64,000 nucleotides of DNA from Maritalea mediterranea (GCF_021568695.1 NZ_JAKGTI010000001.1:1674001-1738000), one strand, 5' to 3'; shown: positions 44,059 to 53,915, counted from the stretch's first letter. Numbers and translations: made by a program. Notes: generated by a model from the sequence alone, not told the origin.

Positions 44059-45621
44059 TCAATATGCCGAAATCACCAGCGCTGCGCCATCGCGGGCAAC
44101 TTGATAGGCTTGATTTGTCTCGAGCGTCTGCCAGTCGGATTTGGTTTGATCCGGCCAGATCACCTGCATCTCCACTTTCGCCTGATCGCCCAACCCGAAA
44201 TGGGCCGGGGCCAATTGACCGCCGGCATGACCGCCGCCAACAGTGATCTCGCGGCTATAGGTGCGCTCTGGTGTGCGCACCTTGATCCAGGCACCAATGG
44301 CGTCGCGGTTGGGGGCGAGTTGCTCCAGCTTGATCGCCAGCCAATTGCCCGGATCGGCTGTGGTGTTTTGATAAATCTCTGCTTCGGCGCGGCGGTTATT
44401 GACCACCAGATCGAGCTTTCCATCCAGATTGAGATCAATGAGCGCACCGCCACGCGAGCGATCGAGACTGGCAATGCCCGCCACATCGCCCTGTTCCACA
44501 AAGCGCCCGTCGGGCTGCTGCACCAAAAGATTGTTGGGGTCCCGCATGGCCACACCGATCATTTGATCCACATTGCCCTTGGCGACAAAAATATCGTCCA
44601 GCCCGTCATTTTGCACATCGCCAAATTGGGCGTGCCAGCCGGTGGAGGGACGCCCTTCGTCCCCCAGATAGGGGCGGTGCGCCGTGATGCCTTTTTCATA
44701 TGCCGCATCGGTGAAGGTGGGCCCTTCAGCATTTTGGGCGAGGCTATGCAATTTCTGATCGCCCATGGAGGTGAGGTAAACTTCCGGCACCCCGTCAAAA
44801 TTGATGTCGCGGCTGGCAATGCCCATGCCCCAGATCTGATGCTTTTGCCAGCCTTCTCCGGCGGTCACCAAATGCGGCCTCTCGGCCGTGAATTGCCAAA
44901 GCTGTTCCTGCCCATCATTAAGATAATAATGACGATCGTTGCTGACCCGCAAATCCTGCTGCCCTTGCCCCGACCAGTCACTGAACAGGATCGAGAGGGC
45001 GCAGTAGCCCGGCGTCAGCTCGGTTGCTTCATTATATCGATTGCCCTCGGGGCGCAGCACAATATTGGGTTCACAGGTGCCAAAGGGGCCTTCGGGATCC
45101 TTGCGGTCCACATAATTGCCAAAGGCAAGGGTGGGCAGCTCTTGATTTGCTTCCCAGATGGCGGAAAACGCCGTGGTCCAATGGTCAACTTCCAGCCCGT
45201 CCAGCAAATCACTGCGGGCAAAGCGGCAATCGCCCTGGCCCTCAAACAGCATATTTTCGCCCACTCGCAAAATAACCAGATCAGTATGGGCGTCATTATT
45301 GATATTGAGGGGATAAGCGCCGATGACCCTGGTGAGCTCAATCTCTTCCGCCGCCATTTTCTCAAAATCAATGTCAGCGCCCCGTTCACCTGTCGCATTG
45401 CGCAAAAGCGTTGCGGGCGCCGTGCCGCCAGCGAAATAAAGTTCGGGCAATTGGTCATTATTGCAGTCAAAAGCGGCGACGCCACCGCCGACAAAATGCT
45501 CCCAACCACCCAGATATTGGTGGTCAATATGGGTGGCGCGCGGCGTGAATTGCGGGGCCGCCATGCTGGTGGCAACGGTGAGCAACAGCGCGACCGAATT
45601 GGCGGTGGTTCTATGCCACAT
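44059..45621 (-). CDS. CRTAC1-type FG-GAP/VCBS repeat protein with ASPIC/UnbV C-terminus
   Basis: 520-aa secreted beta-propeller. Signal peptide MWHRTTANSVALLLTVATSM then AAPQFTPRA. Five Ca-binding FG-GAP motifs of the type DxNxDxxxD are visible: FDCNNDQLPEL, LNINNDAHTDL, RDINFDGVPEV, GDVQNDGLDDI and IDLNLDGKLDL. The C-terminal ASPIC/UnbV segment starts at GNWLAIKLEQL. Role unknown; such proteins often pair with di-haem peroxidases, as here. Start: ATG at 45621 after GGAG; it overlaps the ROK repressor gene by 11 bp, so the two are co-translated. Confidence 0.85.
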   Translation of the reverse strand: MWHRTTANSVALLLTVATSMAAPQFTPRATHIDHQYLGGWEHFVGGGVAAFDCNNDQLPELYFAGGTAPATLLRNATGERGADIDFEKMAAEEIELTRVIGAYPLNINNDAHTDLVILRVGENMLFEGQGDCRFARSDLLDGLEVDHWTTAFSAIWEANQELPTLAFGNYVDRKDPEGPFGTCEPNIVLRPEGNRYNEATELTPGYCALSILFSDWSGQGQQDLRVSNDRHYYLNDGQEQLWQFTAERPHLVTAGEGWQKHQIWGMGIASRDINFDGVPEVYLTSMGDQKLHSLAQNAEGPTFTDAAYEKGITAHRPYLGDEGRPSTGWHAQFGDVQNDGLDDIFVAKGNVDQMIGVAMRDPNNLLVQQPDGRFVEQGDVAGIASLDRSRGGALIDLNLDGKLDLVVNNRRAEAEIYQNTTADPGNWLAIKLEQLAPNRDAIGAWIKVRTPERTYSREITVGGGHAGGQLAPAHFGLGDQAKVEMQVIWPDQTKSDWQTLETNQAYQVARDGAALVISAY

Positions 45622-46816
45622 GGCCGGCCAACTCCTGCAGGGTGAGTTCGCCCAAGCCCTCGATGGCATAAACCGCCGCACCGGTGGCCCACATTAAATC
45701 TCCCCATTTGTGCACCACAATTTCCGGCGGCGCGGCGTCGACTTGCACCACAATATCGCGAATGCTCTCCAACACCTCATCTGCAAACAGAAAGTCGAGC
45801 TGCATGCGCTCGCCAGACAGAATGATCAGTTTGGGATCAAAAATATTGACCAGATTGGCCAGCCCAATGGCGAACATACGTGCCGCGCGGTCCAGAACGC
45901 TATTGGCAGTTTTGTCGCCCGCGCGGGCCGCTTCGATCAACGCGGCCATATCTGCGGTGGTGTCCCTGTTACCGGTCAATTGGGTGCCCACCGCCATTTC
46001 GCGCAGCAAAGCATAGTCGGCCACATAGGCCTCAAGACAGCCGCGCTGACCACAACGGCAAAGTGCCCCGTCCAGATGCACCTTGGTATGGCCAAATTCC
46101 GCGCCGCAGCCGCGGGTGCCGCGATAAAGCTCATTGTTGAGCACGATACCCATGCCCACGCCATTTTCGATGGTGACGACCAGAAAATCGCTGACATTTT
46201 TGCCCATGCCGATATATTGCTCGGCCTTGGCCACCAGATTGGCATCATTGTCAATGAAAACCGGTTTGCCTAAACGCTGGCTCAGCACATCGCGCAGCTT
46301 GAAATTGCGCTCGGTGATCGAGGGTGACCAACGCACGACCCCTTCCACCACATCCACCATACCGGCGAGACCAAGCCCGAAGGCTGATATGTCGTTGAGC
46401 GACATGTCAGCTCTCGCCGTGGCCTGTTCCAATTCCGCCATCAGCATCGCCAACAGATCTTCTGGGGCATAGGTGGTGCGGTCGAGAGCAGACCAATATT
46501 CCGATAAGGTTTCCCCTTCAAAGTCGCAGATCACGATGGAAATCGAGCGGTTGGCCAGCTTGATGCCCGCCACATTAAAGGCTGCGCCGCAGATTTTAAG
46601 GTCCACTTTGGGACGGCCGCGTTTCAAATCTTTCCCTTTGGGTTCCACCGGGATCTCTTCGATCAAACCCCGCTCTAAAAGCTCGGCGGTGATGGTGGTG
46701 ACCGTGGCGCGGCTGATGCCGGTTTGCTCGGAAAGCTCAATGCGGGGCAGGGGGCCGACTTTGCGAATTTGCGACAATAATGTCCGTCGACCCAGATTTC
46801 TTTGCTCGCCCAACAT
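45611..46816 (-). CDS. xylR: ROK-family xylose repressor
   Basis: 401-aa repressor: N-terminal winged HTH (GPLPRIELSEQTGISRATVTTI) and a ROK sugar-binding domain (FGLGLAGMVDVVEG, IDNDANLVAKAEQY, GCGAEFGHTKV). The zinc motif CRCGQRGCLEAY is intact. Location between the two xyl operons and the shared operator motif at both promoters identify it as the XylR-type repressor relieved by xylose or xylulose. Start: ATG at 46816 after GGGGAGGG; the first in-frame start (46840) has none. The 3' end overlaps the FG-GAP gene. Confidence 0.9.
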   Translation of the reverse strand: MLGEQRNLGRRTLLSQIRKVGPLPRIELSEQTGISRATVTTITAELLERGLIEEIPVEPKGKDLKRGRPKVDLKICGAAFNVAGIKLANRSISIVICDFEGETLSEYWSALDRTTYAPEDLLAMLMAELEQATARADMSLNDISAFGLGLAGMVDVVEGVVRWSPSITERNFKLRDVLSQRLGKPVFIDNDANLVAKAEQYIGMGKNVSDFLVVTIENGVGMGIVLNNELYRGTRGCGAEFGHTKVHLDGALCRCGQRGCLEAYVADYALLREMAVGTQLTGNRDTTADMAALIEAARAGDKTANSVLDRAARMFAIGLANLVNIFDPKLIILSGERMQLDFLFADEVLESIRDIVVQVDAAPPEIVVHKWGDLMWATGAAVYAIEGLGELTLQELAGHVA

Positions 46817-46933
46817 GGCAATCCCTCCCCTTTTTTCCACGATCTATACGCAAAACCGAGAAATTTGCAATTGGCACTTCTTAAAACAGAATTATTAATT
46901 CATATATTTCAGTTATTTAACGATTTTCCTTTA

Positions 46934-46974
46934 TTTAATTTGACGTTCGAATTTAAAATTGTTACCCATATTAT
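46934..46974 (+). promoter_or_regulatory. xylF operator and promoter (second XylR-type site)
   Basis: The motif at 46934-46956 (arms TTTAATTTG and CGAATTTAA around ACGTT) matches the xylB site at 19 of 23 positions or better. A -10-like TATTAT lies at 46969-46974, 12 bp farther; no well-spaced -35 other than the operator itself (TTGACG, 23 bp upstream) is visible. Confidence 0.65.
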
Positions 46975-47042
46975 GTTGGTTGGCAACCCCTCATTTTGCA
47001 CAAGGCAAGGGAATGCCGGCCTAGTTTCGGGAGGAAAATCGA

Positions 47043-48074
47043 ATGAAGAAATTTATGTTGGCGACTGCCGCTGTGTTGAGCATGGGCGTCGCATCAAATG
47101 CTTTGGCCGCAGACCTCGTGGTGGGCGTAAGCTGGTCAAACTTTCAAGAAGAGCGTTGGAAAACGGACGAAGCCGCGATCAAATCAGCGCTTGAGGCTGT
47201 GGGTGCAGACTATATTTCTGCCGATGCGCAGGCCTCATCTTCCAAGCAGCTTTCTGACATTGAAAGCCTGATCGCGCGCGGTGCCAATGTGTTGATCATT
47301 CTGGCGCAAGATGCTTCAGCGGTTGGCCCAGCGGTAGACGCCGCCACCGATGAAGGCATTCCTGTCATCGCCTATGACCGGTTGATCGAAGATAGCCGCA
47401 CATTCTATCTGACCTTTGACAATGTTGAAGTTGGCCGCATGCAGGCCCGGGCCATTCTGGAAGCGCAGCCTGAAGGCAACTACGTCATGATCAAAGGCTC
47501 GCCCACCGATCCCAACGCAGACTTTTTGCGTGGTGGTCAGCAAGAAGTGTTGCAGGACGCGATTGATGCGGGCGACATCACGATTGTTGACGAAGCCTAT
47601 ACAGATGGCTGGGTGCCTGCCAATGCGCAGCGCAATATGGAGCAGATCCTGACCGCCAATGACAACAATGTGGACGCTGTTGTGGCCTCAAATGACGGCA
47701 CCGCCGGTGGCGTTGTCGCCGCGCTGACCGCACAGGGCATGGAAGGCATTCCTGTGTCCGGTCAGGATGGTGACCATGCGGCGCTGAACCGTGTGGCTTT
47801 GGGCACACAGACTGTCTCCGTGTGGAAAGATGCGCGCGATCTGGGCAAGGAAGCTGGCAATATCGCCGTGCAACTGGCCGGTGGCGCGTCTATGGACGAG
47901 ATCGAAGGGGCCGAGCTGTGGACCTCACCAGCGGGCACCGAAATCCATGCCAAGTTCCTTGAGCCTGTGCCGATCACCAAAGACAATCTTGACGTTGTAC
48001 TGGATGCCGGCTGGATTTCCAAAGAGGCACTTTGCGTTGGCGTTGATGGCGAAAACGTAGCTGTTTGTCAGTAA
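47043..48074 (+). CDS. xylF: D-xylose ABC transporter substrate-binding protein
   Basis: 343-aa periplasmic protein of the ribose/xylose binding class. Signal peptide [20 protein letters not shown] then [11 protein letters not shown]. The stretches [35 protein letters not shown]-like [19 protein letters not shown] and [17 protein letters not shown] resemble XylF. RBS GGGAGGAAAATCG. First gene of xylFHG under the XylR-type operator; a hairpin follows. Confidence 0.93.
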   Translation: MKKFMLATAAVLSMGVASNALAADLVVGVSWSNFQEERWKTDEAAIKSALEAVGADYISADAQASSSKQLSDIESLIARGANVLIILAQDASAVGPAVDAATDEGIPVIAYDRLIEDSRTFYLTFDNVEVGRMQARAILEAQPEGNYVMIKGSPTDPNADFLRGGQQEVLQDAIDAGDITIVDEAYTDGWVPANAQRNMEQILTANDNNVDAVVASNDGTAGGVVAALTAQGMEGIPVSGQDGDHAALNRVALGTQTVSVWKDARDLGKEAGNIAVQLAGGASMDEIEGAELWTSPAGTEIHAKFLEPVPITKDNLDVVLDAGWISKEALCVGVDGENVAVCQ

Positions 48075-48083
48075 CCAAACCGG

Positions 48084-48116
48084 GAAATGCCTCCCTTTGA
48101 TTAGCGGAGGCATTTC
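48084..48116 (+). terminator. Stem-loop between xylF and xylH
   Basis: Perfect 11-bp inverted repeat GAAATGCCTCC / GGAGGCATTTC (48084-48094, 48106-48116), 11-nt loop, then TTCATTACT. Likely partial terminator or mRNA-stabilising element that raises binding protein relative to permease. Confidence 0.7.
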
Positions 48117-48194
48117 TTCATTACTCGCGGTTTGCCGACAATTGGACTAAGATAGCCACGAGCGGCCCGTTTGCGCGTAGAGGTAGACTTCACC

Positions 48195-49457
48195 ATGAAA
48201 GAGACGCTCAAAAAGTTCGTTGCCGGACTGGAGCTGGATACACGAATGCTGGGCATGATCGGTGCCCTCGTCATCCTTTGGCTTTCCTTTAATTTTATCA
48301 CTGATGGCCGTTTCATCACGCCACGCAATATTTTCAACCTGTCTGTGCAAACCGCTTCCGTGGCGGTGATGGCCACGGGCATGGTGTTTGTGATTGTCAC
48401 GCGACATATTGATCTGTCTGTGGGGTCCATGCTGGGGCTTTTGGGCATGATCATGGGGGCGCTGCAAGTGCATATTCTGCCGCAATATCTGGGGCTCGAA
48501 CATCCGCTGATCTGGGTCATCACCATTGTGATCGGCGTGGGCGCAGGCATTTTGATCGGCGCCGCACAGGGCTGGGTGATCGGCTATCTGGCTGTGCCCT
48601 CCTTTATTGTGACGCTCGGCGGCCTTTTGATGTATCGCGGCGCGGCCTGGTGGGTGACCACCGGCCAGACCGTTGCGCCGTTGGATTCAACGTTCCGCCT
48701 GTTGGGTGGCGGTGCCGAAGGCACGCTCGGGGCAGATCTGAGTTGGCTGTTGGGCATTGTGGCCTCCATCGCCGCGGTGGTGATGATGGTGATGAGCCGT
48801 CGGCAGAAGAAAAGCCACGGTTTCAAACTCAAGCCGATCTGGGCGGAATATACGCTTGGTGCGATTGCTGTGGCATTGATCATGGGCTTTGTGGCTGTAA
48901 TGAATTCCTATCCGGTACCGAAGGGTGCGGTGAAGCGCATTTATGAAGCGCGCGGCGAAGACATCCCGCAATATGCGGTAATGCATGGCATCGCCATCCC
49001 TGTGGTGATTGTGTTTGTGATCGCCATCATCATGACCATTATCGCCCGGCGCACGCGTTTTGGCCGCTATATCTTTGCCACAGGTGGCAACCCGGAAGCG
49101 GCAGAGCTGTCGGGCATTGATACGCGCCTTCTGACCGTAAAGGTTTTCGCCCTGATGGGTGCGCTGACGGCCATTGCGGCGGTCATCGCCTCCGCCCGTC
49201 TCGGCTCGGTCGGCAATGATCTGGGCACCCTGGACGAATTGCGGGTGATTGCGGCGGCCGTGATCGGCGGCACGGCTTTGGCGGGCGGTGTGGGCACGAT
49301 CTATGGTGCCTTGCTGGGCGCGCTGATCATGCAAAGTCTGCAATCAGGCATGGCCATGGTGGGCGTTGACGCACCCTTGCAATCGATCGTTGTGGGCTTT
49401 GTGCTGGTCTTGGCGGTCTATCTCGACATCGCCTATCGGCGGCGCACGGGCCATTAA
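48195..49457 (+). CDS. xylH: D-xylose ABC transporter permease
   Basis: 420-aa permease of the BPD_transp_2/RbsC class, about ten or more helices. Typical family stretches include [51 protein letters not shown] and [24 protein letters not shown]. Longer than RbsC, as expected for XylH, owing to an extra segment around residues 180-250. Start: ATG at 48195 after AGAGGT; a TTG at 48171 also lies in frame. xylG begins 11 bp later. Confidence 0.93.
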   Translation: MKETLKKFVAGLELDTRMLGMIGALVILWLSFNFITDGRFITPRNIFNLSVQTASVAVMATGMVFVIVTRHIDLSVGSMLGLLGMIMGALQVHILPQYLGLEHPLIWVITIVIGVGAGILIGAAQGWVIGYLAVPSFIVTLGGLLMYRGAAWWVTTGQTVAPLDSTFRLLGGGAEGTLGADLSWLLGIVASIAAVVMMVMSRRQKKSHGFKLKPIWAEYTLGAIAVALIMGFVAVMNSYPVPKGAVKRIYEARGEDIPQYAVMHGIAIPVVIVFVIAIIMTIIARRTRFGRYIFATGGNPEAAELSGIDTRLLTVKVFALMGALTAIAAVIASARLGSVGNDLGTLDELRVIAAAVIGGTALAGGVGTIYGALLGALIMQSLQSGMAMVGVDAPLQSIVVGFVLVLAVYLDIAYRRRTGH

Positions 49458-49468
49458 GGAGACAAGCC

Positions 49469-50230
49469 ATGACACAAGCAAATGCGAACAGCACCCCCCT
49501 TGTTGAAATGCGCGACATCCAAGTGTCCTTTGGCGGCATTAAAGCGGTCGACCATGTGAGTATTGATGTGCATCCGGGCGAAGTTGTGGGCCTTCTCGGT
49601 CACAATGGCGCGGGCAAATCAACCCTGATCAAGGTGCTTTCCGGCGCGTATAAGCGCAATGGCGGCGAGATATACATTAACGGGGAAAAAGTGGAGATTC
49701 ACAATCCCCGTGATGCGCGGGCACACAATATTGAAACCATCTATCAGACTCTAGCGCTGGCGGACAATTTGGATGCGGCCTCCAACCTGTTTTTGGGGCG
49801 CGAGATCACCAATAAGCTTGGCTTTGTTGACGATGACGCCATGGAGGCGGAAACACGCAAAATTATGGGCACTTTAAACCCGAATTTTGAAAAGTTCTCC
49901 GCCCCCGTCTCCGCACTATCCGGCGGGCAACGCCAGTCAGTGGCCATTGCCCGGGCCGTCTATTTCGACGCCCGTATTCTGATTATGGACGAACCCACGG
50001 CGGCGCTCGGCCCCCACGAAACCCAAATGGTGGCCGACCTGATCAAGCAATTGAAAAAGGCCGGCATCGGCATCTTTCTGATCAGCCATGACATTCACGA
50101 TGTGCTCGATCTGTGTGATCGGGCCTCTGTGATGAAAAACGGTAAGCTGGTGGGTACGGTCAATGTGGATGAGGTCACCGACGATGATTTGTTGAGCATG
50201 ATCATTTTGGGTAAAAAACCGGGGGATTAA
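49469..50230 (+). CDS. xylG: D-xylose ABC transporter ATP-binding protein, single-domain form
   Basis: 253-aa ATPase with one ABC domain: Walker [10 protein letters not shown], signature LSGGQRQS, Walker [13 protein letters not shown]-loop ISHDIHD. Classical XylG/RbsA proteins carry two fused ABC domains (about 500 aa); this one is half length with an intact stop and no remnant downstream, so it should work as a homodimer, as in other alphaproteobacterial sugar importers of this type. RBS AAGGAGAC. Last gene of xylFHG. Confidence 0.92.
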   Translation: MTQANANSTPLVEMRDIQVSFGGIKAVDHVSIDVHPGEVVGLLGHNGAGKSTLIKVLSGAYKRNGGEIYINGEKVEIHNPRDARAHNIETIYQTLALADNLDAASNLFLGREITNKLGFVDDDAMEAETRKIMGTLNPNFEKFSAPVSALSGGQRQSVAIARAVYFDARILIMDEPTAALGPHETQMVADLIKQLKKAGIGIFLISHDIHDVLDLCDRASVMKNGKLVGTVNVDEVTDDDLLSMIILGKKPGD

Positions 50231-50323
50231 TTCTCTGTATAAAACCCAACTTTGTCCAACGGGATAGCGCATACAGCTTTAGCCCAGAAGCATGCCGCGT
50301 TCTTTTATGCGCCCCTCCAAACT

Positions 50324-50356
50324 TGCCCGCCGTAGTCACGGCGGGCACTTTTATTT
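50324..50356 (+). terminator. Terminator between xylG and the convergent dctM
   Basis: Perfect 10-bp stem TGCCCGCCGT / ACGGCGGGCA (50324-50333, 50338-50347), loop AGTC, followed by CTTTTATTT. It suits xylFHG; in the other direction the tail is weaker but it may also serve the TRAP operon. Confidence 0.85.
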
Positions 50357-50366
50357 ACTCTAGGCG

Positions 50367-51701
50367 TTAAAGCCCCTCGATCAGGGTGATGCCGGGGAAC
50401 ACCAACAAAAGGATCAATGCCAAGATCTGCAAACAGATAAATGGCAAAAGCGATTGGAAAATCTCGCCAAGGCTTATATCCGGGGGCGCAACGCTTTTGA
50501 GATAGAACGCCGCGGGACCAAAGGGCGGGGACAAGAAGCTGACCTGCATGTTCATGGCGAACACCACGCCAAACCAAACCGGATCATATCCAAGGCTTAC
50601 AACAATCGGGACGAAAATGGGCATGGCCAGCAAAGCGATGCCGACCCAATCCAAAAACATGCCAAGAACGAACAGAATGAGCATCATAAAGAGAATGATG
50701 ACGATGGGTTCGTCGGAAATACCCGTGATCAATTGCGAGACAAAATTGATGCCGCCCATCAAATTGAACACACCGACAAGCGCGGTGGCCCCAATGCCGA
50801 TCCAGACAATCATCCCCACTGTGGCCAGCGTTTGGCGCGCCGCACCAATAAGAAGTTGAAGGGAAAATTCGCCGCGTATCACAGTGGATAACGTAACGCC
50901 CAGCACACCCACAGCAGACGCCTCAGTGACACTGGCAATGCCGCCATAAATGGAGCCAAGCACGAAAAAAACCACCAGTGCGGGCAAAAACAAGCCCTTT
51001 AGCAGACGCAATTTCTCTGATCGTGGCAACTCATCCGGTTCCGGAATGGGGGCCAATGACGGGTTGAGGTAAGAACGAATAAGAATATAGGCAATATAAA
51101 GACCTGCCAACATCAGACCCGGCACAAAGGAAGCGGTGAACAAATCACCAATCGACACATTCGCGGTTAGGCCATAAACGATCAAAACGATCGAGGGCGG
51201 GATCATGGTGCCAAGCGCACCGCCGGCACAACACACGCCGATCGCCATTTTCCGATCATAACCGAGCCGCAGCATTTGTGGTAAAGCCAAGAGGCCGAGC
51301 AGCACCACTTCGCCCCCGATAATGCCGGACATTGCCGCCAACACCACCGCCACCAAAAGTGTTTGAATGGCAACGCCACCCCGCAATCGCCCGCCCACAA
51401 GGCGCATGGCGTCAAACAGGTCGCGCGCAATGCCCGATCGGTCAAGAATGGCCGCCATCAGCACAAACATGGGCACTGAGACAAAGACAAAGGAATTCAC
51501 AAAGCTGAAGATGCGGCTGGTGATCAGCGGCACCGCCATGGGGCCAAACCAACCCAGCGCAAAAATCAGCGCCACCAACAAGGTGACGAAAGCGAGCGGC
51601 ATGCCAGTTAACAGCAGCAGCAGCAGGGCAGCGAACATGGCGAAGGTTGCCCAGCCAATACCCATTGATTTGAAATCAGTCAGAAGCGCGAGCCATTCCA
51701 T
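50367..51701 (-). CDS. dctM: TRAP transporter large permease (DctM family)
   Basis: 444-aa membrane subunit with about twelve helices that forms the transport path. Family stretches: FAALLLLLLTGMPLAFVTLL, SVPMFVLMAAILDRSG, GGEVVLLGLLALPQMLRLGYD, GGALGTMIPPSIVLIVYG and WFGVVFAMNMQVSFLSPPFG. Starts 1 bp after the dctQ stop. Last gene of gntK-dctPQM; neighbouring gluconokinase and GntR-like regulator point to gluconate or a related sugar acid as substrate. Confidence 0.93.
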   Translation of the reverse strand: MEWLALLTDFKSMGIGWATFAMFAALLLLLLTGMPLAFVTLLVALIFALGWFGPMAVPLITSRIFSFVNSFVFVSVPMFVLMAAILDRSGIARDLFDAMRLVGGRLRGGVAIQTLLVAVVLAAMSGIIGGEVVLLGLLALPQMLRLGYDRKMAIGVCCAGGALGTMIPPSIVLIVYGLTANVSIGDLFTASFVPGLMLAGLYIAYILIRSYLNPSLAPIPEPDELPRSEKLRLLKGLFLPALVVFFVLGSIYGGIASVTEASAVGVLGVTLSTVIRGEFSLQLLIGAARQTLATVGMIVWIGIGATALVGVFNLMGGINFVSQLITGISDEPIVIILFMMLILFVLGMFLDWVGIALLAMPIFVPIVVSLGYDPVWFGVVFAMNMQVSFLSPPFGPAAFYLKSVAPPDISLGEIFQSLLPFICLQILALILLLVFPGITLIEGL

Positions 51702-51702
51702 A

Positions 51703-52254
51703 TTAGTGACTCTTCTTTTTGAAATAAGAGATCGCCAACACCAAGAACTGAATGGTCATCACGATCAGGATAAACAACAAGAACAATTTCAACAGGCCAG
51801 GGGTCGGCGGGTTCCAGGCCGAGCCGGATGTTTCCAGCCGAAATGCCCCGGCGGGGGTCCAGATGGCCCGTTCAACGCCTTTCCATGCCGCCCAGGCGAA
51901 CATGCCAGAAGCCAGAAAACAGGCAATGGAAATGGCCAGGTCGAAATAGCGACGTATCTTTTGGGGCAAAATATCGTAGATCAAAACCACACGAATGTGC
52001 GCGTTGCGCGCCACCACATAGAGGCCCCCAAAAATAAAGGCAGTGGCCGAAAGGAAAATTACCGTTTCGTGGGCCCAAATTGTTGGGGCATTTAAGGCAT
52101 AACGCAAAAAAATCTCAATCACGAGAATGGCGGCAGCGGCCAGAATGCCAACGGCAAACACGACCCCCAAACCATTAATGAGTTGGCCAAGTTTACCTGC
52201 ATCGGGGTCCGGGCCGGGATCTGTCTGCAGCTTTTCAACAATCTCTTCGCGCAT
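51703..52254 (-). CDS. dctQ: TRAP transporter small permease (DctQ family)
   Basis: 183-aa membrane protein with four helices, including GLGVVFAVGILAAAAILVIE and ISIACFLASGMFAWAAW; the family stretch WAHETVIFLSATAFIFGGLYV is clear. Couples DctP to DctM. About 68 bp separate it from dctP and contain a GC-rich hairpin; GGAGGGGG precedes the ATG at 52254. Confidence 0.9.
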   Translation of the reverse strand: MREEIVEKLQTDPGPDPDAGKLGQLINGLGVVFAVGILAAAAILVIEIFLRYALNAPTIWAHETVIFLSATAFIFGGLYVVARNAHIRVVLIYDILPQKIRRYFDLAISIACFLASGMFAWAAWKGVERAIWTPAGAFRLETSGSAWNPPTPGLLKLFLLFILIVMTIQFLVLAISYFKKKSH

Positions 52255-52279
52255 GGCGCCCCCTCCTTAAACACCATAA

Positions 52280-52304
52280 CCCCGCCCACTGATGGCGGGC
52301 GGGG
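52280..52304 (-). terminator. Stem-loop between dctP and dctQ of the gluconate-type TRAP operon
   Basis: Perfect 8-bp inverted repeat CCCCGCCC / GGGCGGGG (52280-52287, 52297-52304) with a 9-nt loop. On the minus strand it is followed by TTATGGTGTTT. Probably adjusts expression of DctP above DctQM. Confidence 0.65.
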
Positions 52305-52322
52305 CCAATTATGGTTTGTGAC

Positions 52323-53348
52323 CTATTCTGAGATCAAGCCATTGGTCAAAAGATAGTCTGTCAGCACATCATAGACGCGCTGCGCCGCTTCAGATTGGCT
52401 AGCAATTTTGCTCCATTCGCCTTTAGCAATGGCCCGGAACTTGGCCCGCTCTGCCGCAGACCAATTGTGCACGGTGATGTCCGGATCAGCAGTTGCTTCG
52501 GCGACGGCCACCATGTCCGCGGCAGCCAATTTGCCGACCATATTGTGGGCAAAGTCACGCACGGAGACTTCCAAAATGGCTTGCAGGTCTTCTGGCATGC
52601 TGTCCCATGTGGTTTTATTCATAGAAACCTCAACCAGCGGCATGGAATGGAACCCAGGATAAACTGGATGCGGTGCCACATCGTGCATGCCTTGCGCATG
52701 GTTGGTGGAAAACACAGTATAGTCGGCCGCATCAATCACGCCTTTATCAAGCGAGGTGAACACCTCAGACCCGGGCAGGTTTACCGGCGCCGCACCCGCT
52801 GCTGAGAACACTTGCTGCACCAAACCTTCCGGCGCGCGCATTTTCAAACCTTTCAAATCATCCACGCCTTCAAGCGGCACTTTGGAGATAAAGGCTTCAA
52901 GACCAGGTGTTGTGGCCCCGATGAAGTGCAGACCATAAGGGGCCAACAATTCGCGCATCAGCTCATTGCCACCGCCATATTCAAGAAATGCGAACATTTC
53001 ATAAGGTGAGGACCACGCCCCGACCGGATTGGCGATCAGGCCGAACGCGGCATCCTTACCGGTGAAGTAGGATGTATCTGTGATATGGCCGTCAATGATG
53101 CCCGCGGCCACGGCGTCCTGGGTCTCTGTATGTTGCACGATTGAGTTGACGGGCAACATTTCGATTTCGACACGACCGCCGGTCAGTGTTTTGACGTGGG
53201 ATGCCCACTCTTTCTTGAGCTCAAAATTGGGGTTGCCTGCCGGGTCTGACGACTGAAAGCGCAAAGAATAATCCTGAGCGATGGCAGCTGGTGCCAAGCC
53301 CAGCGCCAGCAAAGCCGTTACGGCGATTGATTTAAGTTTTAAAGACAT
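52323..53348 (-). CDS. dctP: TRAP transporter solute-binding protein (DctP family)
   Basis: 341-aa periplasmic protein. Signal peptide MSLKLKSIAVTALLALGLAP then AAIAQDYSLRF. Features: LKKEWASHVKTLTGGRVEIEMLPVN, the anion-binding Arg region GLKMRAPEGLVQQVF and LPGSEVFTSLDKGVIDAADY. RBS GAGGAGGAAG. It follows gntK by 15 bp on the same strand, linking uptake to a sugar-acid kinase. Confidence 0.92.
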   Translation of the reverse strand: MSLKLKSIAVTALLALGLAPAAIAQDYSLRFQSSDPAGNPNFELKKEWASHVKTLTGGRVEIEMLPVNSIVQHTETQDAVAAGIIDGHITDTSYFTGKDAAFGLIANPVGAWSSPYEMFAFLEYGGGNELMRELLAPYGLHFIGATTPGLEAFISKVPLEGVDDLKGLKMRAPEGLVQQVFSAAGAAPVNLPGSEVFTSLDKGVIDAADYTVFSTNHAQGMHDVAPHPVYPGFHSMPLVEVSMNKTTWDSMPEDLQAILEVSVRDFAHNMVGKLAAADMVAVAEATADPDITVHNWSAAERAKFRAIAKGEWSKIASQSEAAQRVYDVLTDYLLTNGLISE

Positions 53349-53363
53349 TGATCTTCCTCCTCT

Positions 53364-53915
53364 TCAATGTTCTGAGTTCAACGCGGTCATGTCCGCGTTT
53401 TGCCGTGTGCGCATGGTGCGCGCCACGATGTCGACGATTTCTGTTTTCGGGAGGGCCACATCGACCGCGATCACGTCTTCTTGCGATGTGGGCGGTTCCA
53501 ATGTTGCAATTTGGCTGTCCAGCAACGAAACAGGCATAAAATGATCGGCGCGTTTCACCAGACGATCAGCAATCATGTCGCGGTCACCATGCAAAAAAAC
53601 GAATTGCACCTTGCCAATTTTGTCCCGCAACAAATCACGATAGCTGCGTTTGAGCGCCGAACAGGCCATCACCACTGGCCGCTTTTGTCGCGCGGCCTCT
53701 GCGGCCTCGGCCAGAGTTTTCAACCAGGGCAACCGCATTTCATCCGAAAGGGGAATGCCACTGGCCATTGCTTTGAGATTTTCCGCGGAATGATAATCAT
53801 CCGCTTCAATGAAATCGGCGTTCAACGCTAAAGCGAGGGCGTGCCCTACTGATGTTTTACCAACACCGCAGACCCCAATAACAATCGTTGCGCTATATTG
53901 ACCTTTGACGCTCAA
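53364..53915 (-). CDS. gntK: Gluconokinase
   Basis: 183-aa P-loop kinase (GntK/IdnK type) phosphorylating D-gluconate to 6-phosphogluconate. Walker A GVCGVGKTS (14-22), then FIEADDYHSAENLKAMASG and PLSDEMRLPWL, and SALKRSYRDLLR. Start: TTG at 53915, 8 nt after GGAGG; there is no in-frame ATG or GTG near, and the longer frame to 53981 passes through the Shine-Dalgarno. First gene of gntK-dctPQM and divergent from the LacI-type regulator gene. Confidence 0.9.
   Translation of the reverse strand: MSVKGQYSATIVIGVCGVGKTSVGHALALALNADFIEADDYHSAENLKAMASGIPLSDEMRLPWLKTLAEAAEAARQKRPVVMACSALKRSYRDLLRDKIGKVQFVFLHGDRDMIADRLVKRADHFMPVSLLDSQIATLEPPTSQEDVIAVDVALPKTEIVDIVARTMRTRQNADMTALNSEH

Noticed and set aside
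44029-45645. 538-aa open frame on the plus strand
   Set aside because: Antisense shadow of the FG-GAP protein gene, which has a signal peptide and five Ca-binding repeats.
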